The position numbers and the translations under genes are program-made. Of a DNA stretch of 64,000 bases, positions 12,103 to 21,290 are shown one piece after another (the stretch's first letter is position 1; every line of letters begins with the position of its first letter). Source of the DNA: Marinobacter shengliensis (lineage in GTDB: Bacteria > Pseudomonadota > Gammaproteobacteria > Pseudomonadales > Oleiphilaceae); assembly GCF_003007715.1 (NCBI RefSeq), contig NZ_PXNO01000001.1, positions 26,001-90,000 on the forward strand. The letters are read 5' to 3'. The notes below the pieces were generated by a model that searched no databases, was not told where the DNA came from, and worked only from the letters and a program-made list of their open reading frames with translations.

Positions 12103-13763
12103 CAGGCCAGCTTCTTGTACTTCATGCGCTTGGGCTGCATCGCTGATTCGCCCTTGCGCTTCTTGAAGTCGGCGTCGTAGTCGGTGAAGTTGCCTTCAAA
12201 ATACACCACCTCGCCGTCATCTTCGAACGCCAGGATGTGGCTGGCGACGCGGTCCAGGAACCAGCGGTCGTGCGAGATGATCAGTGCGGAGCCGGGGAAG
12301 TTCAGGATGGCTTCTTCCAGGGCGCGCAGGGTCTCCACGTCCAGATCGTTGGTAGGTTCGTCCAGCAGCAACACGTTGCCACCTTGCTTTAACAGCTTGG
12401 CCAGATGCAGGCGGTTACGCTCACCGCCGGACAGGTCGCCTACCCGTTTTTGCTGGTCGGTGCCCTTGAAGTTAAAGCGGCCCACATAAGCGCGGGAAGG
12501 TGTTTCGTAGTTACCTACCTTGATGATGTCGTTGCCGTCGGACAGTTCTTCCCACACGGTCTTGCTGCCGTCCAGGTCGCGCATCTGGTCTACGTAGGCC
12601 AGTTCCACGGTTTCGCCCACGGTAATGGTGCCGGAGTTTGGTTGGTCCATGCCGGCAATCATTTTGAACAGCGTGGATTTACCCGCGCCGTTACCACCGA
12701 TAATGCCAACAATGGCGCCCGGCGGTACGCTGAAAGACACGTTTTCATAAAGCAGGCGATCATCGAAGGCCTTGCTGATGCCTTCCACTTCGATCACTTT
12801 GCCGCCCAGGCGCGGTCCGGGCGGGATATACAGTTCGTTGGTTTCGTTGCGCTTCTGGAATTCCTGTGAACTCATCTCTTCGAAGCGGGCCAGGCGGGCC
12901 TTGCTCTTGGACTGGCGGCCCTTGGCGTTGGAACGCACCCACTCAAGCTCCTGCTTGATGGCTTTCTGGTGCGAGGCTTCCTGTTTGGATTCCATTTCCA
13001 GGCGCTTCTCTTTGTTCTCCAGCCACTGGCTGTAGTTGCCTTCGAACGGAATGCCGTGGCCACGGTCCAGTTCCAGGATCCAGCCGGCCACATTGTCGAG
13101 GAAGTAGCGGTCGTGGGTAATGGCGACCACAGTGCCATCGTAGTCGTGCAGGAAGCGCTCCAGCCAGGCCACGGATTCCGCATCCAGGTGGTTGGTGGGC
13201 TCGTCCAGCAGCAGCATGTCCGGGCCGGACAGCAGCAGGCGGCATAGGGCGACACGGCGGCGTTCACCGCCGGACAGTACTTTGACTTTCTGATCCCAGG
13301 CCGGCAGGCGAAGAGCGTCGGCGGCCACTTCCATTTTGCGTTCGATATCGTGGCCGTCGGTGGCCTGGATGATGGCTTCCAGTTCGCCCTGCTTTTTGGC
13401 CAGGGCGTCGAAATCGGCATCCGGCTCGGCGTATGCGGCGTATACCTGGTCCAGTTCGGCCAGGGCGTTGTGTACGTGGGCGACGGACTCGTCGACGATT
13501 TCCTTGACGGTTTTCTCTTCGTCCAGCTCCGGCTCCTGTGGCAGGTAGCCTACATTGATGCCGGGCTGTGGCCGGGCTTCGCCGATGTAATCCTGGTCGA
13601 CACCCGCCATAATACGGAGCAGGGTGGATTTACCGGAGCCGTTAAGGCCGAGAACGCCGATTTTGGCGCCCGGGAAGAAGCTCAGGGAAATGTCTTTCAG
13701 AATCTCCCGCTTGGGTGGTACCACCTTGCCCACGCGGTTCATGGTGTATACGTACTGGGCCAT
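12102..13763 (-). CDS. ettA: Energy-dependent translational throttle protein EttA (ABC-F ATPase)
   Basis: ABC-F family protein that binds the ribosomal E site and gates the first elongation steps according to ATP/ADP state. 553 residues with two ABC cassettes: Walker A GLNGSGKS (39-46) and a second GGNGAGKS, each with an LSGGE signature and LLLDEPTN Walker B. A charged linker between cassettes matches the P-site tRNA interaction motif region. ATG at 13763. First gene of the ettA-radA minus-strand pair; its promoter must lie in the 396-bp gap shared with glyA. Confidence 0.97.
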   Translation of the reverse strand: MAQYVYTMNRVGKVVPPKREILKDISLSFFPGAKIGVLGLNGSGKSTLLRIMAGVDQDYIGEARPQPGINVGYLPQEPELDEEKTVKEIVDESVAHVHNALAELDQVYAAYAEPDADFDALAKKQGELEAIIQATDGHDIERKMEVAADALRLPAWDQKVKVLSGGERRRVALCRLLLSGPDMLLLDEPTNHLDAESVAWLERFLHDYDGTVVAITHDRYFLDNVAGWILELDRGHGIPFEGNYSQWLENKEKRLEMESKQEASHQKAIKQELEWVRSNAKGRQSKSKARLARFEEMSSQEFQKRNETNELYIPPGPRLGGKVIEVEGISKAFDDRLLYENVSFSVPPGAIVGIIGGNGAGKSTLFKMIAGMDQPNSGTITVGETVELAYVDQMRDLDGSKTVWEELSDGNDIIKVGNYETPSRAYVGRFNFKGTDQQKRVGDLSGGERNRLHLAKLLKQGGNVLLLDEPTNDLDVETLRALEEAILNFPGSALIISHDRWFLDRVASHILAFEDDGEVVYFEGNFTDYDADFKKRKGESAMQPKRMKYKKLA

Positions 13764-13826
13764 ATTGGCAGAATCCTTATCCGAAATTCGCGTAGATAAC
13801 AGAAAACACGACAGGTGTCTGGCTAA

Positions 13827-13930
13827 GGCCTTCGGGGTGGGCGATTCGGGATCCTCAAAAACAGGGATGTTTTTGCGGAGCGTACAGGGACGTATTCACA
13901 GCGTATCCCGAATCGCCCACCCCGAAGGCC
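13827..13930 (+). repeat. Dual-hairpin element C (candidate paired CsrA/RsmA-site RNA)
   Basis: Arms 13827-13852 and 13905-13930 are perfectly complementary over 26 bp. The inner 52 nt hold CAAAAAC/GTTTTTG around AGGGAT (13856-13875) and TAC/GTA around AGGGAC (13883-13894). The first stem is completely different from CTGCAGC/GCTGCAG of copies D and E but equally paired, with the same loop. The second hairpin reads GTACAGGGACGT (13882-13893), one base from the CsrA-selected consensus RUACARGGAUGU. Unlike the others it lies between two divergent genes. Confidence 0.9.
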
Positions 13931-14075
13931 GTCACTGCCAAAGTCGACACCATTGAATGTTGATCGGCTAAGGTATCTAAACCTATCCGGGATAGCAATT
14001 GAGTGAAAATCGGGATCCTCGGTGTGCCGGTATCTGCGGACGGCATAAAGGATGATTTTTAACCCGCTTTCGGGA

Positions 14076-14081
14076 TAGAAT
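14076..14081 (+). promoter_or_regulatory. Candidate -10 box for glyA
   Basis: TAGAAT at 14076-14081 is 5 of 6 to the sigma-70 consensus and lies 79 bp before the glyA start. No convincing -35 is visible at the right distance, so an activator or an extended element may be needed. Confidence 0.3.
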
Positions 14082-14159
14082 AGCGGCCCAATTTTTCAGG
14101 GGTTACGGCATGCACAGAGGCAGCGCCGGGCCAGCCATACAGACAGGGGCAGCACATCC

Positions 14160-15413
14160 ATGTTTAATCGTGATATGAAAATCGCCGGTTTCGATGACGA
14201 ACTGTGGAACGCCATGCAGGCGGAAGAGAAGCGTCAGGAAGCGCACATCGAACTGATCGCGTCTGAAAACTACACCAGCCCGCGGGTGATGGAAGCCCAG
14301 GGCAGTGTGCTGACCAACAAATACGCCGAAGGTTATCCCGGCAAGCGTTACTACGGCGGCTGTGAGTTTGTTGATATTGCCGAAGACCTGGCCATTGCCC
14401 GTGCCAAGGAGCTGTTTGGTGCCGCTTACGCCAATGTGCAGCCCCATTCTGGCTCCCAGGCCAACTCTGCCGTGTTCATGGCCCTGCTCAAACCCGGCGA
14501 TACCGTTCTGGGCATGAGCCTGGCCCACGGTGGCCACCTGACCCACGGTGCCAGCGTCAACTTCTCCGGCAAGATCTATAACGCCGTTCAGTACGGTATC
14601 AACACCGACACCGGCTTGCTGGACTACGACGAAATCGAGGCACTGGCCGTTGAGCACAAGCCGAAGATGATCATTGCCGGCTTCTCAGCATATTCCCAGG
14701 AATTGGACTTTGCCCGCTTCCGTGCCATCGCCGACAAGGTTGGCGCCTACCTGTTTGTGGACATGGCTCATGTGGCTGGCCTGGTTGCTGCGGGCGTGTA
14801 TCCGGACCCGGTGCCACACGCCCACGTGGTTGCAACCACCACTCACAAGACCCTGCGCGGCCCCCGTGGTGGCCTGATCCTGGCCTGTGATGATGAAGAT
14901 CTGCAGAAGAAACTGAACTCTGCCGTATTCCCGGGTGGCCAGGGCGGCCCGCTGATGCACGTGATCGCTGCCAAGGCTGTGTGCTTCAAGGAAGCCATGA
15001 GCGATGAGTTCAAGGCTTACCAGAAGCAAGTGGTCAAGAATGCTGCAGCCATGGCTGAAGTGTTTGTTGAGCGTGGTTTTGACGTGGTTTCCGGTGGCAC
15101 CAAGAACCATCTGTTCCTGGTCAGCCTGATCAAGCAGGACATTACTGGTAAAGACGCCGACGCCGCGCTTGGCAAAGCGCACATCACCGTGAACAAGAAC
15201 GCCGTCCCGAATGACCCGCGCTCGCCGTTTGTGACCTCTGGTCTGCGCATTGGTACCCCCGCAGTCACCACTCGTGGTTTCAAGGAAGGGGAGTGTCGTG
15301 ATCTGGCGGGCTGGATGTGTGACATCCTCGACAACCTCGAAGACGAAGCAACCATCAGCCGCGTGCGTGAGCAGGTAGAAGCGGTGTGTGCCCGCTTCCC
15401 GGTCTATGGCTAA
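14160..15413 (+). CDS. glyA: Serine hydroxymethyltransferase
   Basis: PLP enzyme converting serine and tetrahydrofolate to glycine and 5,10-methylene-tetrahydrofolate, the main one-carbon source. 417 residues, the same as E. coli. The PLP Schiff-base lysine is Lys230 in [13 protein letters not shown]; the N-terminal folate/substrate motif [10 protein letters not shown] is intact. ATG at 14160. It is followed by a GC-rich hairpin (15433-15461) and then nrdR, as in many gammaproteobacteria. Confidence 0.98.
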   Translation: MFNRDMKIAGFDDELWNAMQAEEKRQEAHIELIASENYTSPRVMEAQGSVLTNKYAEGYPGKRYYGGCEFVDIAEDLAIARAKELFGAAYANVQPHSGSQANSAVFMALLKPGDTVLGMSLAHGGHLTHGASVNFSGKIYNAVQYGINTDTGLLDYDEIEALAVEHKPKMIIAGFSAYSQELDFARFRAIADKVGAYLFVDMAHVAGLVAAGVYPDPVPHAHVVATTTHKTLRGPRGGLILACDDEDLQKKLNSAVFPGGQGGPLMHVIAAKAVCFKEAMSDEFKAYQKQVVKNAAAMAEVFVERGFDVVSGGTKNHLFLVSLIKQDITGKDADAALGKAHITVNKNAVPNDPRSPFVTSGLRIGTPAVTTRGFKEGECRDLAGWMCDILDNLEDEATISRVREQVEAVCARFPVYG

Positions 15414-15432
15414 GTGATAGCGTAACAAGACT

Positions 15433-15470
15433 GCCCGGGTGTTCCTAACGGAGCCCCGGGCTCTTCCTTT
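15433..15470 (+). terminator. Hairpin with weak T-rich tail between glyA and nrdR
   Basis: GCCCGGG (15433-15439) pairs with CCCGGGC (15455-15461), loop 15 nt, followed by TCTTCCTTT. Probably a partial terminator or attenuator between glyA and the nrdR-rib operon. Confidence 0.55.
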
Positions 15471-15486
15471 CCGGAGCATCTGAATT

Positions 15487-16005
15487 ATGCATTGTCCTTT
15501 CTGTGGTGAAGCCGATACCAAGGTGATTGATTCGCGCCTGGTGGCTGAAGGTGATCAGGTTCGCCGCCGCAGGGAGTGTTTGTCCTGCCGCGAGCGGTTC
15601 ACTACGTTCGAAAACGCCGAGCTGGTGATGCCGCGCGTGGTCAAGCAGGATGGCACCCGGCAGCCATTCGATGAAGAAAAGCTTCGGGCAGGCCTGATGA
15701 AGGCGCTGGAAAAGCGGCCGGTCAGCATCGAGGAAATCGACGCTGCCCTGAACCGCATCAAGTACCGCCTGCGTTCCACTGGCGAGCGTGAAGTAAAGTC
15801 GATGCAGCTCGGTGAGGAAGTGATGACAGAGCTGCGCCAGCTCGACAAGGTGGCCTACGTTCGCTTTGCCTCTGTTTATCGCAGCTTTCAGGACATCAAC
15901 GAGTTCAAGGAAGAGATTGAACGATTGTCTCAGGGCAATGGTGAAACCGCGGCTGATGTGGCAAGGGCGTTGGCCGACAAGCAGTCCGGAAAAGGCAAGG
16001 CATGA
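15487..16005 (+). CDS. nrdR: Transcriptional repressor NrdR
   Basis: Nucleotide-sensing repressor of ribonucleotide reductase genes. 172 residues, slightly longer than the ~150 usual because of a charged C-terminal tail. The zinc ribbon has Cys3, Cys6, Cys31 and Cys34, and an ATP-cone domain covers about 49-139. ATG at 15487; the stop overlaps the ribD start by 4 bases (ATGA), so it heads the riboflavin operon, as in Pseudomonas. Confidence 0.98.
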   Translation: MHCPFCGEADTKVIDSRLVAEGDQVRRRRECLSCRERFTTFENAELVMPRVVKQDGTRQPFDEEKLRAGLMKALEKRPVSIEEIDAALNRIKYRLRSTGEREVKSMQLGEEVMTELRQLDKVAYVRFASVYRSFQDINEFKEEIERLSQGNGETAADVARALADKQSGKGKA

Positions 16006-17117
16006 TTGCAGACCGTGACCGGGCGATGATGGCCCGGGCCATTCACTTGGCCTGGCGTGGTCGCTATTCTACCCACCCCAACCCCCGGGTTGGCTGCGTG
16101 ATTGCCAAGGGCAACCGCATCGTCGGGGAAGGCTGGCACGAACGTGCCGGAGAGGCTCACGCAGAAGTTCGCGCTCTGAGTCAGGCAGGCCAGGATGCCC
16201 GTGGGGCGACCGCGTATGTCACCCTGGAGCCCTGCAGCCATTATGGCCGAACGCCGCCCTGTGCCAGAGCGCTGATCGATGCTGGCGTGGCGCAGGTATT
16301 TGCCGCAACCAAAGATCCTAATCCGTCAGTGTCTGGCCGGGGGCTGGACATGCTCCGGGATGCCGGCATCAAGGTGACCGAGGGGTTGATGGCCGATGAA
16401 GCGGTTCGCTTGAACCCCGGTTTTATGAAGCGCATGAATACTGGCCGGCCCTGGGTTCGCCTGAAAATGGCCGCCAGCCTGGATGGCCGTACTGCCATGG
16501 CCTCTGGCGAAAGCCAGTGGATCACCGGGACCGAAGCCCGGAGGGACGTGCAGCGGCTGCGCGCCATCAGCGATGCTATCCTGACGGGAGTAGGTACCGT
16601 TCTGGCGGATGATCCATCGTTGACGGTGCGTCGGGATGAAATGGGGGAGATTGGTGATGCCACGGACCCCTCACGCCAGCCTCTGCGGGTTATTGCAGAC
16701 CGGGACGCCCGCACACCGGCGACGGCGCGTATTCTCCAGGGGGGCAATGTTCAGGTGTTCTGCGCCAGTTCGGCACTGGCATCGGCGCCGGCGCAGGATC
16801 TGGCCGCGCTGGGCGTTAGCCTGACCGGTGTGGCCTGGAAAGATAATGGTGTTGACCTTGCTGAGCTGCTGGATGCCCTGGGCGAACTTGGCATCAACGA
16901 ATTATTGGTAGAGGCGGGGCCAACACTGGCCGGAACGTTCATTCGGGAAAACCTTGTGGATGAACTCTGGTTGTATCAGGCGCCGGTATTTCTGGGCAGC
17001 ACCGGGCGACCAACCGCTCATCTGCCGCTTGAAACAATGGCTGATAAAGTGCAATGGAAAGTGCTGGATCGGCGTCAGGTGGGTGAGGATCAGAGGCTGA
17101 TCCTGGCCCGCAGCTAA
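16002..17117 (+). CDS. ribD: Bifunctional diaminohydroxyphosphoribosylaminopyrimidine deaminase / reductase
   Basis: Carries out the second and third steps of riboflavin synthesis. 371 residues. N-terminal cytidine-deaminase-like domain with zinc ligands His53 and catalytic Glu55 (HAE) and Cys78 and Cys87 ([11 protein letters not shown]); C-terminal NADPH-dependent reductase domain from about 150. ATG at 16002 overlaps nrdR by 4 bases. The next gene is ribBA; the riboflavin synthase gene usually placed here is absent (see findings). Confidence 0.97.
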   Translation: MIADRDRAMMARAIHLAWRGRYSTHPNPRVGCVIAKGNRIVGEGWHERAGEAHAEVRALSQAGQDARGATAYVTLEPCSHYGRTPPCARALIDAGVAQVFAATKDPNPSVSGRGLDMLRDAGIKVTEGLMADEAVRLNPGFMKRMNTGRPWVRLKMAASLDGRTAMASGESQWITGTEARRDVQRLRAISDAILTGVGTVLADDPSLTVRRDEMGEIGDATDPSRQPLRVIADRDARTPATARILQGGNVQVFCASSALASAPAQDLAALGVSLTGVAWKDNGVDLAELLDALGELGINELLVEAGPTLAGTFIRENLVDELWLYQAPVFLGSTGRPTAHLPLETMADKVQWKVLDRRQVGEDQRLILARS

Positions 17118-17180
17118 TCATTCAATTCATTCCCTTCGGTCGCAGCAAGATGCGGCCAGGGTGACAGGGTGCAGAACCGT

Positions 17181-18296
17181 ATGGCACTGAACAGCATTGA
17201 AGACATCATCGAAGACATCCGCCAGGGCAAAATGGTGATCCTGATGGACGATGAGGATCGCGAGAACGAAGGCGATCTGGTAATGGCTGCAGAACATTGC
17301 ACGCCGGAAGCGATCAATTTCATGGCTCGCTTCGGCCGGGGCCTGATCTGTATGCCGATGACCCGCGACCGGTGCGAACAGCTGGGCTTGCCGTTGATGG
17401 TGCAGCAGAATGCTTCCGGCTTCGGCACCAAGTTCACGCTGTCTATCGAGGCGCGTGAAGGCGTGACCACCGGTATCTCTGCGGCTGATCGCGCCCGCAC
17501 GGTACAAGCGGCGGTTGCCCGCAATGCCAAGGCGTCAGACCTGGTTCAGCCGGGCCATATTTTCCCCTTGATGTCGGATCCTGGTGGGGTGTTGAGCCGG
17601 GCCGGGCACACCGAAGCCTCCTGTGACCTGGCGGCTCTTGCCGGTTGCGAGCCTGCCGGCGTGATCTGTGAAATCATGAATGACGACGGTTCCATGGCGC
17701 GCCGTGAAGACCTGGAAAGATTCGCTGAAGAGCATGACCTGAAAATTGGCACCATCGCAGATCTGATCCACTACCGCACCATGAATGAAAAAACCGTGGA
17801 GTGCGTGGAAGAGCACGACCTGGATACCGAGTATGGTCTTTTCAAGTTACGTACCTACCGAGACAACATTCAGGGTGCTACCCACCTGGCCATGGTGATG
17901 GGAGATATTGCTCCTGAAGAGCCTGTGTTTGTGCGTGTACACATCACCGATACCCTTCGGGATCTGCTGGGTGCACGCCGAAAGGACTCGCGCAGTTGGC
18001 CATTGCATCATGCCCTTGAAAAAGTGGCTGAGGAAGGGCGTGGCGTTGTGGTTCTGCTGAACAGCGCTGAAGACAGCTATAACCTGGAAGATCGAATCCA
18101 GGAATTCTACGACGAGGGCACAGCATCTGCCGGGAAGGGCAGTTCTGGCGTGTACTTCACCGTCGGAACCGGTTCCCAGATTCTGCGGGATATCGGCGTA
18201 GGCAAAATGCGCTTGTTGAGCCCGCCGGTAAAATTCTCTGCTATTTCCGGTTTCGATCTGGAAGTTGTGGAATACGTACCCTACACCCCCGAATGA
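17181..18296 (+). CDS. ribBA: 3,4-dihydroxy-2-butanone-4-phosphate synthase with degenerate GTP cyclohydrolase II domain
   Basis: The N-terminal DHBP synthase domain (about 1-205) keeps the acidic metal site [11 protein letters not shown] and the [14 protein letters not shown] motif, so it should make the four-carbon precursor of lumazine. The C-terminal RibA-like half lacks the CLTGD and RCDCG zinc-cysteine motifs of active GTP cyclohydrolase II, as in the RibBX type of Pseudomonas. Start chosen at ATG 17181 because MALNSIEDI matches the family. A GTG at 17169 in frame, with AGGGTG upstream, is an alternative. Same-strand with ribD and ribH. Confidence 0.9.
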   Translation: MALNSIEDIIEDIRQGKMVILMDDEDRENEGDLVMAAEHCTPEAINFMARFGRGLICMPMTRDRCEQLGLPLMVQQNASGFGTKFTLSIEAREGVTTGISAADRARTVQAAVARNAKASDLVQPGHIFPLMSDPGGVLSRAGHTEASCDLAALAGCEPAGVICEIMNDDGSMARREDLERFAEEHDLKIGTIADLIHYRTMNEKTVECVEEHDLDTEYGLFKLRTYRDNIQGATHLAMVMGDIAPEEPVFVRVHITDTLRDLLGARRKDSRSWPLHHALEKVAEEGRGVVVLLNSAEDSYNLEDRIQEFYDEGTASAGKGSSGVYFTVGTGSQILRDIGVGKMRLLSPPVKFSAISGFDLEVVEYVPYTPE

Positions 18297-18304
18297 TAAA
18301 CCCG

Positions 18305-18327
18305 GCTGCGGCTCTGAGTGCCGCAGC
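18305..18327 (+). other. Stem-loop between ribBA and ribH
   Basis: GCTGCGGC (18305-18312) pairs with GCCGCAGC (18320-18327) around a 7-nt loop, just before the ribH ribosome site. No T-tract. Possible mRNA stability or translation element. Confidence 0.5.
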
Positions 18328-18344
18328 TCGCGAAGGAGCCCAAG

Positions 18345-18821
18345 ATGGCAGATATCAAAGTAATTGAAGGTGATTTTACCCAGTGCAGCGGCCGTTACGC
18401 GCTGGTGGTTGGCCGGTTTAACGGTTTTGTGGTTGAAAGTCTTGTAGATGGGGCTGTAGATACCCTGTTGCGCCACGGTATTTCCAAAGACGACATCACC
18501 ATCATCCGGGTACCGGGTGCCTATGAAATGCCGCTGGCAGTCAAGCGCGTAGCCGAAACCTCCGACTACGATGCCATCATCGCCCTGGGCGCGGTTATTC
18601 GTGGTGGCACGCCGCACTTCGAATACGTCGCCGGCGAAGCCTCCAGTGGTTTGGGCGCGGTCAGCCTGGAAACCGACGTTCCGGTTACCTTTGGCGTATT
18701 GACCGTCGATTCGATCGAACAGGCCATTGAGCGCTCAGGCACCAAGGCCGGCAACAAAGGCGCGGAAGCGGCCATTACTGCCCTGGAAATGGTCAGTCTG
18801 TTCAAAAAGTTGGGTGAGTAA
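18345..18821 (+). CDS. ribH: 6,7-dimethyl-8-ribityllumazine synthase
   Basis: Penultimate riboflavin step: condenses the ribityl-aminouracil with DHBP. 158 residues, typical size. The family pattern is visible in VVGRFNGFV at the N-terminus, VPGAYEMPL and [14 protein letters not shown]. Start set at ATG 18345, with AAGGAG 7-12 bases upstream; the frame extends further upstream without support. The stop TAA overlaps the nusB ATG by one base. Confidence 0.97.
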   Translation: MADIKVIEGDFTQCSGRYALVVGRFNGFVVESLVDGAVDTLLRHGISKDDITIIRVPGAYEMPLAVKRVAETSDYDAIIALGAVIRGGTPHFEYVAGEASSGLGAVSLETDVPVTFGVLTVDSIEQAIERSGTKAGNKGAEAAITALEMVSLFKKLGE

Positions 18822-19297
18822 TGAACGAAGCGGGTGATACCTCCCCCCAGCCGGGGAAAACCGGCCAGCCCAAGGCTGGTGATCGGCGCAGGGCACGGGC
18901 CCTTGCCATGCAGGGCCTGTACCAGCGGCACTTCAGCAAAACGCCGATCTCTGACATTGAAGCGGAGTTCATGGTCGATAATGACATGAGCAAAGTAGAC
19001 ATCATGTATTTCCGGGATTTGTTGCGGGGCATCCATCGGGAACAGGCCGAGCTGGATAAACTGATCGAGCCTTTCCTTGATCGGCCCCTGAAAGAGGTGG
19101 ATCCGGTTGAGCTGGCGATTGTCCGCCTGGGCACCTATGAGCTGAAGCATCGGATTGATGTGCCCTACAAGGTGGTGATTAACGAAGGCATCGAGATGGC
19201 CAAGCGTTTTGGCGGTACCGAAGGCCACAAGTTTGTGAACAGTATTCTGGATAAACTGAGCCAGCGCCTGCGCCTGGCAGAGACTCGCCCGCGTTGA
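18821..19297 (+). CDS. nusB: Transcription antitermination factor NusB
   Basis: Binds boxA RNA with S10 in rRNA antitermination complexes. 158 residues: a charged, proline-rich N-terminal extension of about 20 residues precedes the helical NusB domain starting at [14 protein letters not shown]. The ATG at 18821 overlaps the ribH stop, a common coupling in this operon. A candidate target, the boxB/boxA leader of the rrn operon, lies at 63419-63448 in the same window. Confidence 0.97.
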   Translation: MNEAGDTSPQPGKTGQPKAGDRRRARALAMQGLYQRHFSKTPISDIEAEFMVDNDMSKVDIMYFRDLLRGIHREQAELDKLIEPFLDRPLKEVDPVELAIVRLGTYELKHRIDVPYKVVINEGIEMAKRFGGTEGHKFVNSILDKLSQRLRLAETRPR

Positions 19298-19300
19298 TTC

Positions 19301-20251
19301 ATGGGTGAATTCGAGCTGATCCGTCGCTTCTTTGTGCCCCTGGCCAACAAGGCCATGACAGATCAGCTTGTGCTCGGCCCCGGGGATGATTGCGCTATCC
19401 AGCGTGTTCCCGAGGGTCGGGATCTGGTCTTCTCAGTCGATACGCTGGTTGAAGGCGTTCATTTTCCTGCTAACTATTCCCCTTTCTGTCTGGGATGGCG
19501 AGCGCTGGCGGTAGCCACCAGTGATTTGGCTGCCATGGGCGCTACACCTGTTTGCTTTACCCTTGCACTGACATTGCCTGAGGCGAAGCCTGAATGGTTG
19601 GCGGATTTTTCCCAAGGGCTTGCTAAGGCCAGTGATAATTTCGGAATTGCTCTGGCCGGTGGCGATACTACCCGGGGGCCGTTGGCGGTCTCCATCCAGG
19701 TACACGGTACGGTGACACAAGGCTCTGCTATCCGGCGCTCTGGCGCCCGCCCGGGTGATCTTATCTGCGTGTCCGGACCATTGGGTGCCGCCGGCGCCGC
19801 ACTCGAATTTCTGGAGGCAACCGCCCCAGCTTCCGACGAGAAAGCCGTGCTGGCTCGCTACCATTTTCCTGAGCCCAGGCTGGCGCTTGGCCAACAGCTG
19901 ATTGGCAGGGCTTCAGCGGCGATCGATATCTCCGATGGCTTGCTGGCGGATCTTGAGCACATTCTCGAGCAGTCCGGTGTGGGTGCTGAGCTGGACGCCA
20001 GTAGCATTCCAATGTTGCCGGAGTTGCGCCGACTTAAAGGGGTTGCGGCGCTCAGTCTGGCGTTGACCGCAGGCGACGACTATGAATTGTGCGTGGCCAT
20101 CGCGCCTGATCAATACGCTGCCCTGGCACCGGAGGTGCAGGGTGGGTTGATTATTATAGGGCGTATTCAGCAGGCGTCGGGGCTGCGCGTGACGGGAGCG
20201 GACATGACGGAATCACCCGCCGGATTTGATCATTTTGGGAGATCGGTTTGA
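19301..20251 (+). CDS. thiL: Thiamine-monophosphate kinase
   Basis: Phosphorylates thiamine monophosphate to the active cofactor thiamine pyrophosphate. 316 residues, PurM-like fold. The GPGDDCA and SVDTLVEGVHF motifs near the N-terminus and ALAGGDTTRG in the middle form the nucleotide and Mg sites. ATG at 19301, 3 bp after nusB. Its stop overlaps the following gene. Confidence 0.97.
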   Translation: MGEFELIRRFFVPLANKAMTDQLVLGPGDDCAIQRVPEGRDLVFSVDTLVEGVHFPANYSPFCLGWRALAVATSDLAAMGATPVCFTLALTLPEAKPEWLADFSQGLAKASDNFGIALAGGDTTRGPLAVSIQVHGTVTQGSAIRRSGARPGDLICVSGPLGAAGAALEFLEATAPASDEKAVLARYHFPEPRLALGQQLIGRASAAIDISDGLLADLEHILEQSGVGAELDASSIPMLPELRRLKGVAALSLALTAGDDYELCVAIAPDQYAALAPEVQGGLIIIGRIQQASGLRVTGADMTESPAGFDHFGRSV

Positions 20252-20775
20252 AGGACGAAGATCTGATGCATGAACCAGACAGTCCAACGGCTATACTGCC
20301 ACCGGGCTTTTTGCGACACCCAGTGCATTTTCTGGCCTTTGGCTTCGGCAGTGGCGCCATGCCAAAGGCGCCCGGCACCTGGGGGAGCCTGGCGGCGATA
20401 CCGGTATGGTACACCTTCGCCTGGTTGCCCCCGGTTGCCTATTGGCTGGTGGTTCTGGCGGCTTTCCTGGTGGGTATCTGGTTGTGTGGGAAAACCGCAG
20501 ACGCGCTCAAGGTGCATGACCATGGAGGTATCGTCTGGGACGAGTTTGTAGGCATGTGGATAGCCCTTGGCCTGTTCCCGGACCAGATCTACGGTGTATT
20601 GATGGCGTTTCTGCTGTTCCGGCTGTTCGATGTGGTCAAGCCCTGGCCCATCAGTTGGCTGGATGCCCGGATGCCAGGAGGGCTGGGGATCATGGTGGAT
20701 GATGTGGTGGCCGGATTCATGGCCCTGGTCTGCTTGTGGGGTATCGATGTTTGGGTAATGCCCTTCATCATCTGA
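20248..20775 (+). CDS. pgpA: Phosphatidylglycerophosphatase A
   Basis: Inner-membrane phosphatase that makes phosphatidylglycerol from its phosphate. 175 residues from TTG 20248, which overlaps the thiL stop and has GGGAG about 6 bases upstream. ATG 20266 (169 residues) is an equally possible start, with AAGGA upstream. The family motifs AFGFGSGAMPKAPGTWGS, GIVWDEFVGMW and FRLFDVVKPWPI are intact, with about four hydrophobic segments. Last gene of the nrdR-rib-nusB-thiL-pgpA run; ribA, which often follows in pseudomonads, does not. Confidence 0.95.
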   Translation: MKDEDLMHEPDSPTAILPPGFLRHPVHFLAFGFGSGAMPKAPGTWGSLAAIPVWYTFAWLPPVAYWLVVLAAFLVGIWLCGKTADALKVHDHGGIVWDEFVGMWIALGLFPDQIYGVLMAFLLFRLFDVVKPWPISWLDARMPGGLGIMVDDVVAGFMALVCLWGIDVWVMPFII

Positions 20776-20824
20776 AGAACATTACCCGGCGGATGGGCCA
20801 GCCGGAGCTTCCGTTCGGCCAGGT

Positions 20825-21028
20825 TTAATGGAGTTGCTGTTCTTCCGGTAGCATCCTGACCACGTGCAGAAATCGCTTGAGGCCGATCTCTGCACGTTCC
20901 CGGGACGCAAAGGGACCGCTGTCAAAGCCTTCCCGGGTGGTGAAATACCATTTGCTGCCTACACAGAAAAAACGACTGCTGCGAAAGGGTGCCGGGCCTT
21001 GTTCCCCGGTCCTGCGCTGAGTGTCCAT
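20825..21028 (-). CDS. Small conserved protein, DUF6316-like
   Basis: 67 residues of unknown function, with no signal peptide or membrane segment. Its centre reads RSSRFFCVGSKWYFTTREG followed by GPFxSRxxAExxLxxFL, a pattern I associate with the DUF6316 family of marine gammaproteobacteria; the family name is from memory. ATG at 21028 with AGGAG 6 bases upstream supports it as a real gene. It is transcribed divergently from the lipoprotein gene and convergently with pgpA. Confidence 0.75.
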   Translation of the reverse strand: MDTQRRTGEQGPAPFRSSRFFCVGSKWYFTTREGFDSGPFASRERAEIGLKRFLHVVRMLPEEQQLH

Positions 21029-21290
21029 GGTTGCTCCTGAGCCCGCTTATTCTTTTCTTCTCGGGCAACGCGTTTTGTTTGCCGACCTGATTAAAATTAA
21101 TCCAATTGCCGCTTAATTCAACAATTTTTTACATTCTTGTGATCGGCGTTGCATGAGCCCGGTAAAAATCTCCGGTGCTTGGCACCCGCATATCAAAGCT
21201 TTGCTTGCTCCCCATGGCCTGGATGGTCAGAATGCGAGAGCGTGTGATCCCGTCATGGCCGCCCAGGCCTCTCAAGGAAAAGGAGATGAA

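Larger units (their letters stand above)
13764..14159. other. Divergent ettA/glyA intergenic region (396 bp)
   Basis: No protein-coding gene is supported here. It holds dual-hairpin element C (13827-13930), a short inverted repeat CTATCC/GGGATAG near 13983-13995, and a glyA -10-like TAGAAT at 14076. The ettA promoter (minus strand) must also lie here but I could not place it. Confidence 0.7.

Noticed and set aside
15414..15486. FMN riboswitch upstream of the rib genes
   Set aside because: The gap before nrdR is only 73 bp and holds a simple hairpin; no RFN-element pattern was seen here or before ribD or ribBA.
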